A stretch of DNA of 64,000 bases from Eutreptiella sp. 'Long Island Sound 2002' (Eukaryota > Euglenozoa > Euglenophyceae > Eutreptiales > Eutreptiaceae). Location of the stretch: assembly GCA_964036045.1 (NCBI GenBank), contig OZ038383.1, positions 69,027,888 through 69,091,887 of the forward strand. Reading direction: 5' to 3'. Of this stretch, positions 20,238-29,999 are shown one piece after another. Numbering within the stretch: position 1 is the stretch's first letter; each line of letters opens with the position of its first letter. Below the pieces are notes generated by a model. The model was given only the letters and a program-made list of their open reading frames with translations, ran no database searches and was not told where the DNA came from. A program made the position numbers and the translations under genes.

Positions 20238-23200
20238 ACTTCGTTGCTAAAAGGCACGATTCATGGCGATTTCAACATCCGTTTTTTGCCCCCCAAAAAA
20301 GCATATCATTTTTTCGGCCAACCCCACGTGGATTTTCATCGTGGGATACAACAACCTCGCCTTTTGTTGCTTCCAGAGGTGTACGTATATACCCCCTATT
20401 TCGGGCTGAAAATTGTATCATTTAAAATTTTTGGGCACTGCAGTGCCCAAAAATTTGAAATGGCTTTTTTCAGTGGGTTCTCCAGTACACCTCTGTAGTC
20501 ATCTCCACAGGTGATGTCATACTGCAGCAGCATGCATCAAAACTTGGCATACCCGTTATCCATGGGTCATCGCACCGCGGTGTTATACTCGGAAGGCCAC
20601 GTACAATGTACCTTGCCCAATCACTTCCATTCCTGTCCAAATGTGCACTTGAAAATGGACTTCTAGTACTTTTGGGCACTGCAGTGTCCAAAAAATTTAA
20701 AACTCCGTATTTCACTCCTATTGGTTCCCATTGCGTAACACCTGACAAAGGACGTATGAATCATTGGACGTTGGTACTCATCCTCTGCTCATTGGAGATA
20801 TATTGCCGGTTGTCTGACTGCCACCTTGGAGTGTACGCAGGCTTTGGAACATTCCACGTCCATTGGGGGATACATTGTTTGGATCTTCGCTAGCTGCTTT
20901 TGGTCTATGCCGCATCAGGTTTGTTTTGTGATAGTGTCTCTGTTTTCTTTGTCCCCTTACCTTTGCTGCCTGCGAACAGGACTTTTGTCCATGGATGCGG
21001 CTCCCTTCCGGCAGTTCCTTAGTTCGAAGGTATATGCTTCAAAGGAGGATCTATCCGAGGCTGTGGGTGTGGATAAGGGTGCCGATGCGTTTTGTTCGTG
21101 GGTGTTAGATCTCCGGTTGGAGTGGAGAAGTAGGCGGTCTGTTGGTGAATACATCCAACAAAGGGACAGGCGGACCGTTAATTGTCTGCCGGACCAATGG
21201 TTCCGTGTTGCTGAGCAAGAGATTTTTAATATATGGTCTGTTCTACACAAGAGGTGTCGTCCACGTGCCAAGAGGGCTGTAGGTGTTCAACCCAAGAGTC
21301 GTGTGCAACGTAGGTGTTTGGCTCACATGGGTCAATGTTCTTACCATGTACCCTCCTTTGCAGTTCAAGGAGCAGCTGCGTGCACCAGTCTTTGGCAGAC
21401 CTTGGAAGGTAAACCCGCTGTTCTATGGTTTGATAATTTTTGTAGACATAACTTCCGGCCTGTGCCTGGTAATGAGAACCGGTCCCTTAATTGTACAGCT
21501 GGTGCTATCATACTCTTGAAACGACCTGTTGACGTTATGCCGTCTTTTCCTAGCCTCTCGGTCTTGCGGCAGAGGATTGGGTACACTGCAGACTTGTTGG
21601 TGCAGAGCCATAAAAACTTCATTGATGGCTTGCAAGGGTTGATGGACGACCCCATCCGCCTTCAACATGTTCGTTGTCCCTTGGACATACGACGGGCTAA
21701 TGTTACCAGCCCAGCTTGGACCCCCTTTTTTCTCACAGACCTAACTGTGTCCGCTACCCCCGACCTTGTCTCTATTATTCACGGGCTCCAGGAGGTGCAG
21801 CAGCACACACAGCACCGTCTTCCATTGTTGGTCAACGAAAATATTCACTACCGTGTCCTTAAGCTAGTTTACAGCATCAGCTATGCTCGGTACAACGTGC
21901 CCCTGTTCATTACACGTACCCCGGTAGTGTATGGCACATGGCACCCATATAAATATTGTGTAACCCTGTGCTACAGAAGATTCTTCCCTTTATTTACCTA
22001 TTTTTCCTATGGTTCACTCAATTTGGGCACTGCAGTGCCCAACTTTCCGAAACTCATCTATATGGAGCGTATGATTCTGGTTCTCTTGCACTTGGCCCAC
22101 AAGTGGCGCCAACCTTTGGAACAGAAGTTACAGACTCTAAGGGGTTTGCACCGACCGGGTAACGCTAATCACATCACACTTCTTACACAGGTGCAAGGGT
22201 TGGTAACACTGCTGTATGGTTACATTCCAGCCTTGTTTATTATTGGGTCGCAAGTGAGGGATTGTCATTGGTCTGCACAGGGAGAGCAGCACGCTGCAGG
22301 GCCATTGTTGAGCCGTTGCGTCCTTCTGAGGCTCACCCTAGGTTATGAGGACAAGGTTGAATATGTGTGCACCATTGTTGTTGCTAGGCTGTTGTGGTCC
22401 CAGTGGTTTGCCCGCTTACCTGGGGTGGCACACAGTGAGGAACCGTGTGAGGCCCTGTTAAGCCGTGTTGTGCACTTAATGGCACAACACCCTGGGAACT
22501 ATACGTTGCAACAGGTGCATGACCTGTTTATACTCACTCCCGTTGCAGACCAGACCCCAAAGGACCTGCAGTACGTTAATGTTCCCAAGGGACTGCCACA
22601 ACTGGTTGATTGTCGTTTCACCAGATTGATGGCGCGATTTGATGTTGGTGTTATACCCCCCCTGGTCTGGTCCAGTCAGAAGTCGAGTATCGTGCAAGAC
22701 AGGTGGGATCCTGCCAAGATGGATTTTCCTTGCGCACTAGATACGGTGCTCACTGCAGAGCATTACCGAGATCTATGTGCCAAGACATTGCAGACACTTG
22801 TTAAACCTGTTAAAGTTGATGCTGACGTGATGACAGAGCTGGGTAGACACGTGCCACAACGTCCTCCAGGTGATATGGACACAACAGTAGCACAGGCACA
22901 GGACATGTTACGCGCATGTAATACACCAGACCGGTACAAGCGACGCCGGCCAGCACGCGCTTTTGCGCAAAGGGACCCCGCCCGGATACCCGCCCCCCCC
23001 AATGCTGATGGCGACAGTGACAGTGATGAGGACCCCCCCCCCCCCGCTGGTGGGGCAGCCGGAGATCCAGACCTGAGGGCTGATGATTTTGTGGGTGATG
23101 ATGGATGGGACCCGGACCCCCCCCCTCCAGAAGCAGTGTCTGTTCACAGTGATGATTCCGACGCCCCCGTGGCTGTCCTTTCGGAGCTGAATGAGTTTGA

Positions 23201-23291
23201 CCCTCGATTTTTACCAGGTGCATCCGACTGTGATGCTATTTCTGCCATCTGTGTTCAATCGTCGAGCGCTGCCAGTAGTCATCAACATTAG
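20238..23291 (+). CDS. Large multi-exon protein of unknown family with acidic C-terminal tail
   Basis: The core is one open frame, about 20,984-23,291. Exons that extend it N-terminally are proposed at 20,238-20,378 (...GIQQPRLLLLPE) and from 20,477 (WVLQYTSVVISTGDVILQQHA; GIPVIHGSSHRGVILGRP). Further introns are likely at 20,833-20,893 and 20,920-20,982; both preserve frame. Visible landmarks are KPAVLWFDNFCRHNF followed by NENRSLNCTAGAIILLK, then VPLFITRTPVVYGTWHPYKY. The C-terminal tail (from about nt 23,000) is Asp/Ser/Pro-rich with C-tract-encoded Pro runs and looks disordered. 'W-x-DN' followed by 'xTA' and a later 'HPYK' faintly recalls transposase-like proteins such as DUF6589, but I would not assign it. 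A palindrome at 22,025 is either translated (LGTAVP) or the 3' end of a 78-bp in-frame intron. Some identities are ambiguous because in-frame introns are not visible as stops. Confidence 0.6.
20433..20448. repeat. Palindrome copy 1 (core of a 32-bp perfect palindrome)
   Basis: GGGCACTGCAGTGCCC, with perfect self-complementarity extending to 20,425-20,456 through flanking A/T. It lies inside a predicted intron (GAG/GTGTACG at 20,379 to TTTTTTCAG at 20,476). Confidence 0.95.
20674..20689. repeat. Palindrome copy 2, one mismatch
   Basis: GGGCACTGCAGTGTCC in a TTTT...AAAA context. If CTGCAG is used as acceptor, a donor GTACAATG about 80 bp upstream keeps the frame. Confidence 0.9.
22025..22040. 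repeat. Palindrome copy 3, perfect
   Basis: GGGCACTGCAGTGCCC within the open frame of the large protein. A donor at 21,955 (GTGTAACC) and acceptor at the central CTGCAG would remove 78 bp without a frame change, so its coding status is undecided. Confidence 0.95.
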
Positions 23292-23372
23292 AAGCCTGTA
23301 AATCAACAATTTGCAGCCCTGTGGCCTTTTGTAGTGCGTCGTGTGACCCTTTGTTAGCCCCTTTGCTAAGCT

Positions 23373-25071
23373 ATGCCTTCGGATACCGAACTGCCGGAAG
23401 GGGATGAGCAGCAGACCGCATCGCAAGCCGTTCACACAGCAGAGAAGACACGGGCGCAGTCGGGGCAGGCTCCAGTGAAGCGGACGGGGACAGACCGGGC
23501 AACGGAAACATTCCGGACAACGTGGATCAAAAAGGAGCTGGTCAAGATACAGCTGACCAAGATAAATTTTGACACCGACCTCACGCGTGGGCAGACCAAA
23601 GAGAGGGACGAGGACTCAGTATTATCGCGGATCGCAAGCCTGAGGACAAATCCACCCTGCCGGCCTATCTCAAACATTCTGATATGGCGAAACGAAGGTA
23701 CACTACCATCCTGTCACACGCCCGTCGTTATTTTCACACAGTCCGGTCGTTTGGGCACTGCAGTGCCCATCTCGCTGATATCTCCCATCTCCCATCTCCC
23801 TGTGGTGCATTTTTCTATCAGCTGAAATTCCCTACTGCTTGGGCGGGGCTCATATCCTGACGGCACTCCAAAGACTTCAACGAGAATACTGTGCGAACTC
23901 ACGGGCACTGCCGGACTTGTTACAACACGTCTACTGCGAGGAGATCAGACACGACTGTCCTGCTGACATCAGAGAGATTATTGGAGGCCATCACAATGCG
24001 GTACAACACTCAGTGAGCAAGCTGAGTATGGGACAAGTGGCCGCTCGAATTGGGACTGAAGTGCAGAAGGGCAAAGCGAAAGAGTTGCTGCTGGTGGCTC
24101 TTCGGAAATGTGGCCGGCTGGGTGAGAAAACACCTGTGGTATGAGAGATGCACGATGCGACCACCGTTGTCAGTCCTTTGCGTACCTGTGGCCTGTCCAA
24201 CACTGTATCCCTGCCAGGACTCAATCTGGAAAAATTGGAGACCGCCGGTTTCATTACTGCAGATATCTGGTGGCCGCGTGGCTGAGTTTATTGACACCTT
24301 TGAGAAGACTGCCGGTGAAGGTATTATGTCCTCTGAGCACCTGTTTTCGTCGTCTTTTGGTGATCATGGGAACTGCAGTGCCCAAATTCGATGCGACCCT
24401 AATTTTTGCACTGCAGTGCTCAACCCCTACACTCTGCGGCCGTTGACGGGACTGCATGGCGACCAGATGGATGAAATACCGTTGTACATGGCTGGAGATG
24501 GGGCCAAGATCGCAGGACTACATGCCAAGGCCAGACTGTTGAAGCGGGACCGCCTGTGGGAGATGCTGTACCTTCACCCGGACAACACACTCATCCATCC
24601 TTCTCGACGATGTTTATGGGGCGGCAGGGTCTGGCGCGATCGCTGTTGACCCCCCCCCCCCGGACCCACGACGTAAGGCTGTTTCGATCCCAGTGGTACC
24701 AGTGGTCTCCTGTTCTAACAGTGAACGTGCATGAAATGCAAAGAGTCCGCAAACTGCTTGCAAAGTCGCCGAGGGCCGCCAAATTGTCACTGGGGAAACG
24801 GACCTGGAGTGCCGAAAATCCCTTACCAAGCTGGGACACCATCCAGAAAGCACCGCTGTGGCAGGATGAGGAATGGGCTGACCTGAGGATTGCGCCGGCG
24901 AGGCCTGTCAAGGAAACTGCAGTGACAACGACTGATGGGGAGAAATTAACAACTATCTGGCTCAACAAGCCGCAGGATGGGACTGAAGCAACCGGAGCTC
25001 GGGCAGAGGCAATTGCGTTGGTTCCCGGCAAGGCTATCCCGTATACGATTGCATTGAGGGAGTACAAAGCG
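23373..25071 (+). CDS. Multi-exon protein of unknown function within the palindrome block
   Basis: It starts at ATG 23,373 (hydrophilic Gln/Thr/Lys-rich N-terminus) and runs to 23,697 in phase 1. Intron 23,698-23,821 (GTACACTA...TTTCTATCAG) joins it to EIPYCLGGAHILTALQRLQREY and QVAARIGTEVQKGKAKELL. A second intron (GTATGAGA...CCCTGCCAG, about 24,139-24,217) leads to RVAEFIDTFEKTAGE. A third (24,319-24,416) leads to LNPYTLRPLTGLHGDQMDE and GDGAKIAGLHAKARLLKRD. A frame change follows near a run of 12 C at 24,650, then VHEMQRVRKLLAKSPRAAKL and KLTTIWLNKPQDGTEATGA up to about 25,071. Each of the first three joins keeps the frame. No domain recognised. It may continue into the next ORF through an intron ending at 25,171. 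Confidence 0.5.
23753..23768. repeat. Palindrome copy 4, perfect
   Basis: GGGCACTGCAGTGCCC in the middle of the well-supported intron 23,698-23,821. Confidence 0.95.
24368..24383. repeat. Palindrome copy 5, one mismatch
   Basis: GGGAACTGCAGTGCCC inside the predicted intron 24,319-24,416. Confidence 0.9.
24408..24419. repeat. Palindrome copy 6, 12-bp core
   Basis: GCACTGCAGTGC. The CTGCAG centre is itself the best 3' splice site for the intron from 24,319, because using it restores the frame into LNPYTLRPLTGLHGD. Confidence 0.85.
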
Positions 25072-25126
25072 GTATGCAACCATTAGGCATAAGAATGGGA
25101 TCGATTTCGCATTGTTGGTCACTTTA

Positions 25127-25141
25127 GGCACTGCAGTGCCC
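25127..25141. repeat. Palindrome copy 7, 14-bp perfect core
   Basis: GGCACTGCAGTGCC followed by C (15 bp annotated). It lies between the stop at 25,086 and the ATG at 25,200, or in an intron GTACAAAG...GACAACAG that would join the two frames. Confidence 0.9.
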
Positions 25142-25148
25142 ATCTGTA

Positions 25149-26045
25149 ATGAAATGTGCTTTTGACAACAGGTTTTCATTGAGTGTACGAAGAAACAAAA
25201 TGGACGACATCCATCCGCTGGTGCTGAAGGTTGCTGCGAAGTTGGTACCTGTGGCTATTGGTGGAATGGCGGCCGACGTTAAGTTCCTGGTTAATCAATC
25301 GCGCGACTCTGAGGAGTGGGGAGGCTGGCAGTATATTATGACCTCTTTTTTTGATCAGGCAGTCGGTCACCCGACCTATCGGTTCGAGGAGAGGACTATT
25401 TGCTTCTGTGTGCCTGACAAGTTTAGGGTGAAGGTCCCGAATATTTTCATTTGCGCTCAGGGTGCATACGGCAGCACCATTGGTCTGGCAGCGGCTGGTT
25501 GGCTCCTGCGTGTGCTTGGTATTGTTCCCCGACGGGACAGAGAGTCTGAGGATGAAGTGTGGCTCCTGCTTCTGACAGCATCGGCTGTATTGCCAGCACA
25601 GCTCCTGTCCTGCCTTCCTGAGTCCCCCTGTCTAGCAGCTTGCTTCACTGGGCGCCAGGGTTTGTTTAACGAGTTCTGTGAACAGCTAGCGGCGTATGTG
25701 CAGGAGATGGACTGTGTCTACGTGGTTAACTGGGACGCTTGGATGCCAAGGATTAGGGACTGTATGCCAGTTGTGGTGCAGCGGCCTGGGGAAGGGGAAG
25801 ATGAGGAGGGGGGGGACGATGTGGAGGAAGAGGAGGATGACGAGATCGTGCTGGTCGGAAGTGGTGACAGCAAGAAGAGGAGCACCCCCAGCAAGAAGAA
25901 GCGGTCCTCCGACGACAGTGGGGATGAGGTTGATGATCCCCCCAAAAGGCCAGCCAAAAAGGCCAAGGACAGTACCCCCCTCAATATGTTTCACGCCAAA
26001 GTAGGTCAGGCCAAGGGTAAGAAGGCTCCCCCAAAGAAGAAGTAG
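25149..26045 (+). CDS. Unknown protein with acidic stretch and Lys-rich nuclear-type tail
   Basis: An open frame whose first well-placed ATG is at 25,200 (MDDIHPLVLKVAAKLVPVAIG). The N-terminal two-thirds looks globular and partly hydrophobic (IFICAQGAYGSTIGLAAAGWLL; LLLLTASAVLPAQLLSCLP). From about nt 25,790 it turns into a Glu/Asp run, then EIVLVGSGDSKKR, and ends in KKKRSSDD, RPAKKAKD and KGKKAPPKKK, which resemble nuclear localisation signals. Stop at 26,043-26,045. The layout of folded part, acidic patch, then basic tail is typical of chromatin-associated or DNA-binding eukaryotic proteins, but I know no family match. Palindrome copies 7 and 8 flank the ORF. Confidence 0.6.
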   Translation: MKCAFDNRFSLSVRRNKMDDIHPLVLKVAAKLVPVAIGGMAADVKFLVNQSRDSEEWGGWQYIMTSFFDQAVGHPTYRFEERTICFCVPDKFRVKVPNIFICAQGAYGSTIGLAAAGWLLRVLGIVPRRDRESEDEVWLLLLTASAVLPAQLLSCLPESPCLAACFTGRQGLFNEFCEQLAAYVQEMDCVYVVNWDAWMPRIRDCMPVVVQRPGEGEDEEGGDDVEEEEDDEIVLVGSGDSKKRSTPSKKKRSSDDSGDEVDDPPKRPAKKAKDSTPLNMFHAKVGQAKGKKAPPKKK

Positions 26046-26173
26046 ACTGCGTTGTGCGGTTGGCACTGCCTGTGTCCATGTCAGTAGTTTTTTCGCCTCG
26101 ATTTGCACACTGTCGCGCGTCCTGTTCTATGCACGTGTGAGACTGGTGCCCTTTTTCATGTTTTGGTAATTTT

Positions 26174-26189
26174 GGGCGCTGCAGTGCCC
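26174..26189. repeat. Palindrome copy 8, one mismatch
   Basis: GGGCGCTGCAGTGCCC, 130 bp past the stop of the Lys-rich-tail protein, in non-coding sequence. Confidence 0.9.
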
Positions 26190-26503
26190 AAATTCAGCGA
26201 CTCGCCATTTTTTTACCCCTGCTGCGCCACTTCTTTTGCAGGCATTGTTGCCGTCATTTATTATTGCATTGGCTGCACTGGCGGCGCCTCCGTTGTTTGT
26301 CGGCACCACTGGTGGTGCATTATTTGTCATGCTTCGCATACAATCACAGTGACTGGGTCAGCAGACGCGGTAACAAAAAGCAAACCACAGTTTTGCATGT
26401 GTTTGCCTGTCGTCCTCCTTGCTTCATTTTTCAGGGTTCATTTTATGGTATGGTTTGAAATGCAGCAGCGGATTATTTAGAAGAATTGGATTTTTCTTTG
26501 GAT

Positions 26504-26519
26504 GGACACTGCAGTGCCC
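26504..26519. repeat. Palindrome copy 9, one mismatch
   Basis: GGACACTGCAGTGCCC, the last copy of the cluster, in non-coding sequence. Confidence 0.9.
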
Positions 26520-26529
26520 AAATTTGAAG

Positions 26530-27110
26530 GGGATACATGAGTTTTGACTGGCTCATGTTGTACCCCCTACACACAGTCATTTTGGATAATTCACAGGTTT
26601 TTGGGGGTGTTCCCTGCAAAGCACAATTGTGCAATTTTTCAAAGTGGTTTTTCAGCCCCCGTTTTGGGGGGGGTACCCATTTGGGAACTGTGGCAATTTT
26701 GCTACGTGCGTATAGGGCCGCCTAAGACTACTTTTAGCGGGTGCATGTTTTGTGGGCTGTATTTTCCTCCACCCATTTGGTGTACCAATGGTGGAGCGTA
26801 TAAGAATGTTATTATGTTGGCCCCATACCAGTGCCTTGGTGGCCTACAATGGCGGCACTAGCGTTGGCCATGGTCTTTTTAGGACTCCTTTTCTTGAGCG
26901 TGATTTTCTTCTCAGTGCTGGTACATGGGATGTTCGCCATGGCCCTGTTAGGTTTTTTTTCTTGGGGCTGATTTTGTGTCAAGTGCCAATGACACCATGT
27001 GAAACTATGTTACATCGGCCGAGTCTTAACTAATCGGTGGCCACACAGAGTACTAGGTGCACTGTGGCCGCGGCGTCCCATCGTTGAGGTCGCTATGGGG
27101 TGCGTACGGA
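26530..27110 (+). other. No firm gene; two competing small ORFs
   Basis: A 40-residue ORF at 26,849-26,971 reads MAALALAMVFLGLLFLSVIFF and continues hydrophobic to the end, like a single membrane helix. An overlapping frame reads ALVAYNGGTSVGHGLFRTPF then LLSAGTWDVRHGPVRF and also looks protein-like. Only one can be real, and I cannot choose. Confidence 0.3.
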
Positions 27111-27149
27111 ACCGGTAGTTGTGCATATTGCGTATGTTTTGCAAAAGTT

Positions 27150-27260
27150 GCATTTCTTTCATATTTTCAATTTTTTTTTATAATTTACACAACATACCGC
27201 AAGAAAAAATTACACACATTTACCACAAAAAAATAACACCACTAGACGAATTTTTGTACA
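27150..27260 (+). repeat. Repeat family C, right-hand cluster
   Basis: TTTACACAACATACCGCAAGAA...TTACACACATTTACCACAAAAAAAT repeats the 18.9-kb cluster in the same orientation and ends in TTTTTGTACACG, as does the 3.98-kb copy. Confidence 0.75.
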
Positions 27261-27364
27261 CGACTAACATTTTTCAGTGCCTAGACCCATTCGCTTATGC
27301 CCCTCCAGCCAATTGGACCACAAAGTCACCGACCACGGTGGGTGTGTCTCCTCAGTTCGGGTAT

Positions 27365-27628
27365 GCGACCCCCCCCCCCCCTCCCCACCCTCCCGGCCCA
27401 CTTAGTTACCAATGGTCAATAGCTATTGGCCATACATATGGTGCCGCCGAAGGTGCGCTACAGTTTTTTTCATTCCCCTTGCACACGTAGCACCCCTCCC
27501 TGTCCCGGTGGAGCACCCCAACACTATACTTCAACCCAACCTTGACTCTAACGCCCACCCCAACCCTCAGCCTGCTCCTAACCCTACACCTAACCCTACC
27601 CCTGACCCTAACCCTAATCAAGACTGAA
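27365..27628. repeat. C-rich tract and degenerate CCCTAA-like repeat
   Basis: A C run at 27,370-27,381 precedes a Thr/Pro-type stretch. About 27,540-27,628 is a degraded array of CCCTAA/CCCTGA/CCCCAA words, an interstitial telomere-like tract. Confidence 0.65.
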
Positions 27629-27709
27629 TATTGGGACTGAGCTAGTGGGGAGCGCACTTTGCTTTGTCAATTTGCTTTGCCTTGAGACCATCATTCAAAT
27701 CGTCTTCAA

Positions 27710-28069
27710 ATGTGGTGGAATGTTACTACACGGGTTACCTATCCCACAATACCCTACCCCTTCCATACCCTTATTGCAGAGTGGACATGCAAGAAAGAAA
27801 AGGTATCTAATGTACAACGAAGCCTTGTGGTTACAAACAAAAACTGGGATGTTTTTTATGGGATTTGCTGCACAAACCACCCTTCATGGCTTGCGCAGGT
27901 TTGGTCGGATGCACTAGATACTAGGGGCAGGCTTGGAAGCGAGCCATGCATGCAAAGGTTTGCAGTGGATGAACAATGGTACAGGGGTTACGTGCAGGAG
28001 TGTCGCGAATATGGCGGGATAGAGCTGATGTTGATAGCAGCAGTAAAGACTAAGGATACTATGGATTAG
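27710..28069 (+). CDS. Hypothetical protein, faint Tudor-like C-terminus
   Basis: A 119-codon frame with protein-like composition: AEWTCKKEKVSNVQRSLVV, NKNWDVFYGICCTNHPSWLA, then MQRFAVDEQWYRGYVQECREY followed by GGIELMLI. The 'DxxWYRGxV...YGG(I)' pattern is reminiscent of a Tudor strand pair, which binds methylated residues, but too little is present to assign it. Stop at 28,067-28,069. No good start or splice context seen. Confidence 0.35.
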   Translation: MWWNVTTRVTYPTIPYPFHTLIAEWTCKKEKVSNVQRSLVVTNKNWDVFYGICCTNHPSWLAQVWSDALDTRGRLGSEPCMQRFAVDEQWYRGYVQECREYGGIELMLIAAVKTKDTMD

Positions 28070-28224
28070 GAATGTGAAAAAACCACGTGAAACATTCATT
28101 GGGGAGAGAAGGGGCGGAATCAGCAAAACACTTGATTGTGTTTTTGTGCTGCGGCTTATTGATGAAGTGGAAAGGCACAGTGAATATTAAGGAGTCCAAA
28201 GATTGTAAGAGCAACAAAAATAGG

Positions 28225-28275
28225 TGATGATTAATGGGATTGTGGTGAAGCGAAAGCCAAGTGCCAAATATCGAA
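28225..28275 (+). repeat. Repeat family G, isolated copy
   Basis: It contains AATGGGATTGTGGTGAAGCG then AAAGCCAAGTGCC, a single diverged unit of the family that forms arrays at 41.96-42.64 and 50.92-52.26 kb. Another isolated copy is at about 28,838-28,880 (GGAATTACAGCGAAGCAAAAGCC). Confidence 0.75.
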
Positions 28276-29364
28276 ATCGAAGCTACTCACCCTCTAGCCG
28301 GTCTTTCGCTTCACCAGCCACATCAACACTTGCAGTTGATGCGGCCGGCCGGACAAGATTTTGATGCCCACCTTGGCAAATTGAAGTGCGACTTAACCGT
28401 ATTCCATTGAATATGGCTACGTGTCGCGAACGTACTCGAACCACACAGGAGGCACACATATATCTCGTCCGATTTTTTTTTTACCTGTGTACCTCTCGCA
28501 TGGTGGGGCCCGGGAACCGCGAAATGGTTTTGAACGTAATCTCCTTGTTGTAGAAAGTTGCACTAGAAATAGTTGTCTACCTCCCTTCCCGTACCACAGG
28601 ACTCTTGGAGTATAATAGTCTCGCGTTGTAGCTTCATATCACCGATGTGAGTGTTGTGATGCACAATGAGAATTCAAGTGCAGCGTCGGTATGCAAAGGG
28701 TCCCAAACGGCACCAATTTGATGGTATTGGATTGGATTGTCATGGAAGGTGAAGCGTAAACATGCGTATCTTGGAATCAACAAAATTTGATTATATTGCA
28801 TATTCAGGCAAGTAACAATGAGGTACGAATTTTTGAATGGAATTACAGCGAAGCAAAAGCCAGTACATACCAATATAAGTACAGTGACTTGCGATGGCAG
28901 TAGTTCTGGATGCGCTAGCGCATTGATAATAATCACAAGCATTTGAGATGGTGGTGTGTGAAGCCAAACAATAATAATTGCAACAATGTGAGGCCAACAC
29001 ATAACTGCACGGACAAGCGCCATAACGAACCACGAACCGAGGCATTCACTCCAAAGTTACCAGATCAAAGGCGTCCCCATCTCTATATGGCACTGTGTAC
29101 GTCTTGGGTCTGGGACAAGGTGTGCACTTGGTGATCTTTTCCGCATCCACTTGGTGCCAAAAGTGACCTCTCATTGAGCCGGATTGGACAAGAAGAAGTC
29201 ATCGTGGATTGCGTTTCTAGGTTGGCACAATGTTTGTGACATGTGATCAACAAAGTGATCCGGGACAAGTTGTTGGAGCGTAGCTTTGCGACCATCCTTC
29301 GTGACGGATACCTTGCAGTTGTGCAACAACACCATTCAATAAGAGGATGTTTGCTCTACCAAGG

Positions 29365-29985
29365 TCATCGGGACACTTGGAGAAGGAACGTGAAGAGGGT
29401 CCATACCGGACATTGAAGCAATGCTATAGGGGAATTGTTGATGTGATTGCGCTGGATCCTCGTACACAAGGCCACATTTAGCATAGTCTTGATGCCCGGT
29501 GATTGGGGCATAATTAACTTGGCGTTCTTCTCCGCATCGCCCAAATCCTTTCGCCGGTAAAAGAACATTTGCTTCTCTTCTTGAAACCAGTACTTCATCG
29601 GCCCAGTTCGGCAAGATTCCCTTTCATGCAGCACACACTCCATACACATGAGCCACAAAAATCTGCCTTTGGTTGCACCGCACTGTGTACACATAGCGTA
29701 GAGGCGACCCAGATTTTCATCGTGCCGAGTATTTCTTGCCACGGTCATCTTTGCTCCGCAAGAACAAGCCAATAGCTCCAGTCTCTCGTGAATGGCCGGT
29801 GCACTCTCGTCTTCTGTAGCAATGACGGCTGCCTTGGCCATTGTCATCCATGCTTGTCCTTCTTTTTTTTGTACGTTTTCTTGGGAGTTGAAGGCGAGAA
29901 TGTAAGCGCACGACTTGCGGCTGGGGAGGGCATTACAAATAAAGAAGGGCACTACACAAGGAATTATGATTATTGAGCGTCGCAA
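29365..29985 (-). CDS. GRF-type zinc-finger protein
   Basis: On the minus strand the frame contains LLACSCGAKMTVARNTRHD, then ENLGRLYAMCTQCGATKGRF and LWLMCMECV. This is the layout of a GRF zinc finger: C-x-C-G, a basic 'R(T/N)', 'N.GR.(F/Y)..C..C', then a '(G)(R)F.W' motif. GRF fingers bind single-stranded nucleic acid and occur in DNA repair and RNA enzymes and in plant and algal orphan proteins. The first about 60 residues (a hydrophobic IIIIPCVVPFFIC start) may include unspliced sequence. The C-terminus after about residue 150 is Lys/Asn-rich without a domain. The gene stands alone in repeats, so it might be a transposon passenger. Confidence 0.55.
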   Translation of the reverse strand: MRRSIIIIPCVVPFFICNALPSRKSCAYILAFNSQENVQKKEGQAWMTMAKAAVIATEDESAPAIHERLELLACSCGAKMTVARNTRHDENLGRLYAMCTQCGATKGRFLWLMCMECVLHERESCRTGPMKYWFQEEKQMFFYRRKDLGDAEKNAKLIMPQSPGIKTMLNVALCTRIQRNHINNSPIALLQCPVWTLFTFLLQVSR

Positions 29986-29999
29986 TTTGCATTTGAGTC

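Noticed and set aside
24916-24932. Tenth palindrome copy (AAACTGCAGTGAC)
   Set aside because: Only the inner ACTGCAGT is shared; outer arms do not pair and it lies in clear coding sequence.
27540-27628. True telomere
   Set aside because: The CCCTAA-like words are degenerate, short and flanked by ordinary sequence. The same applies to 8,787, 41,418 and 53,402.
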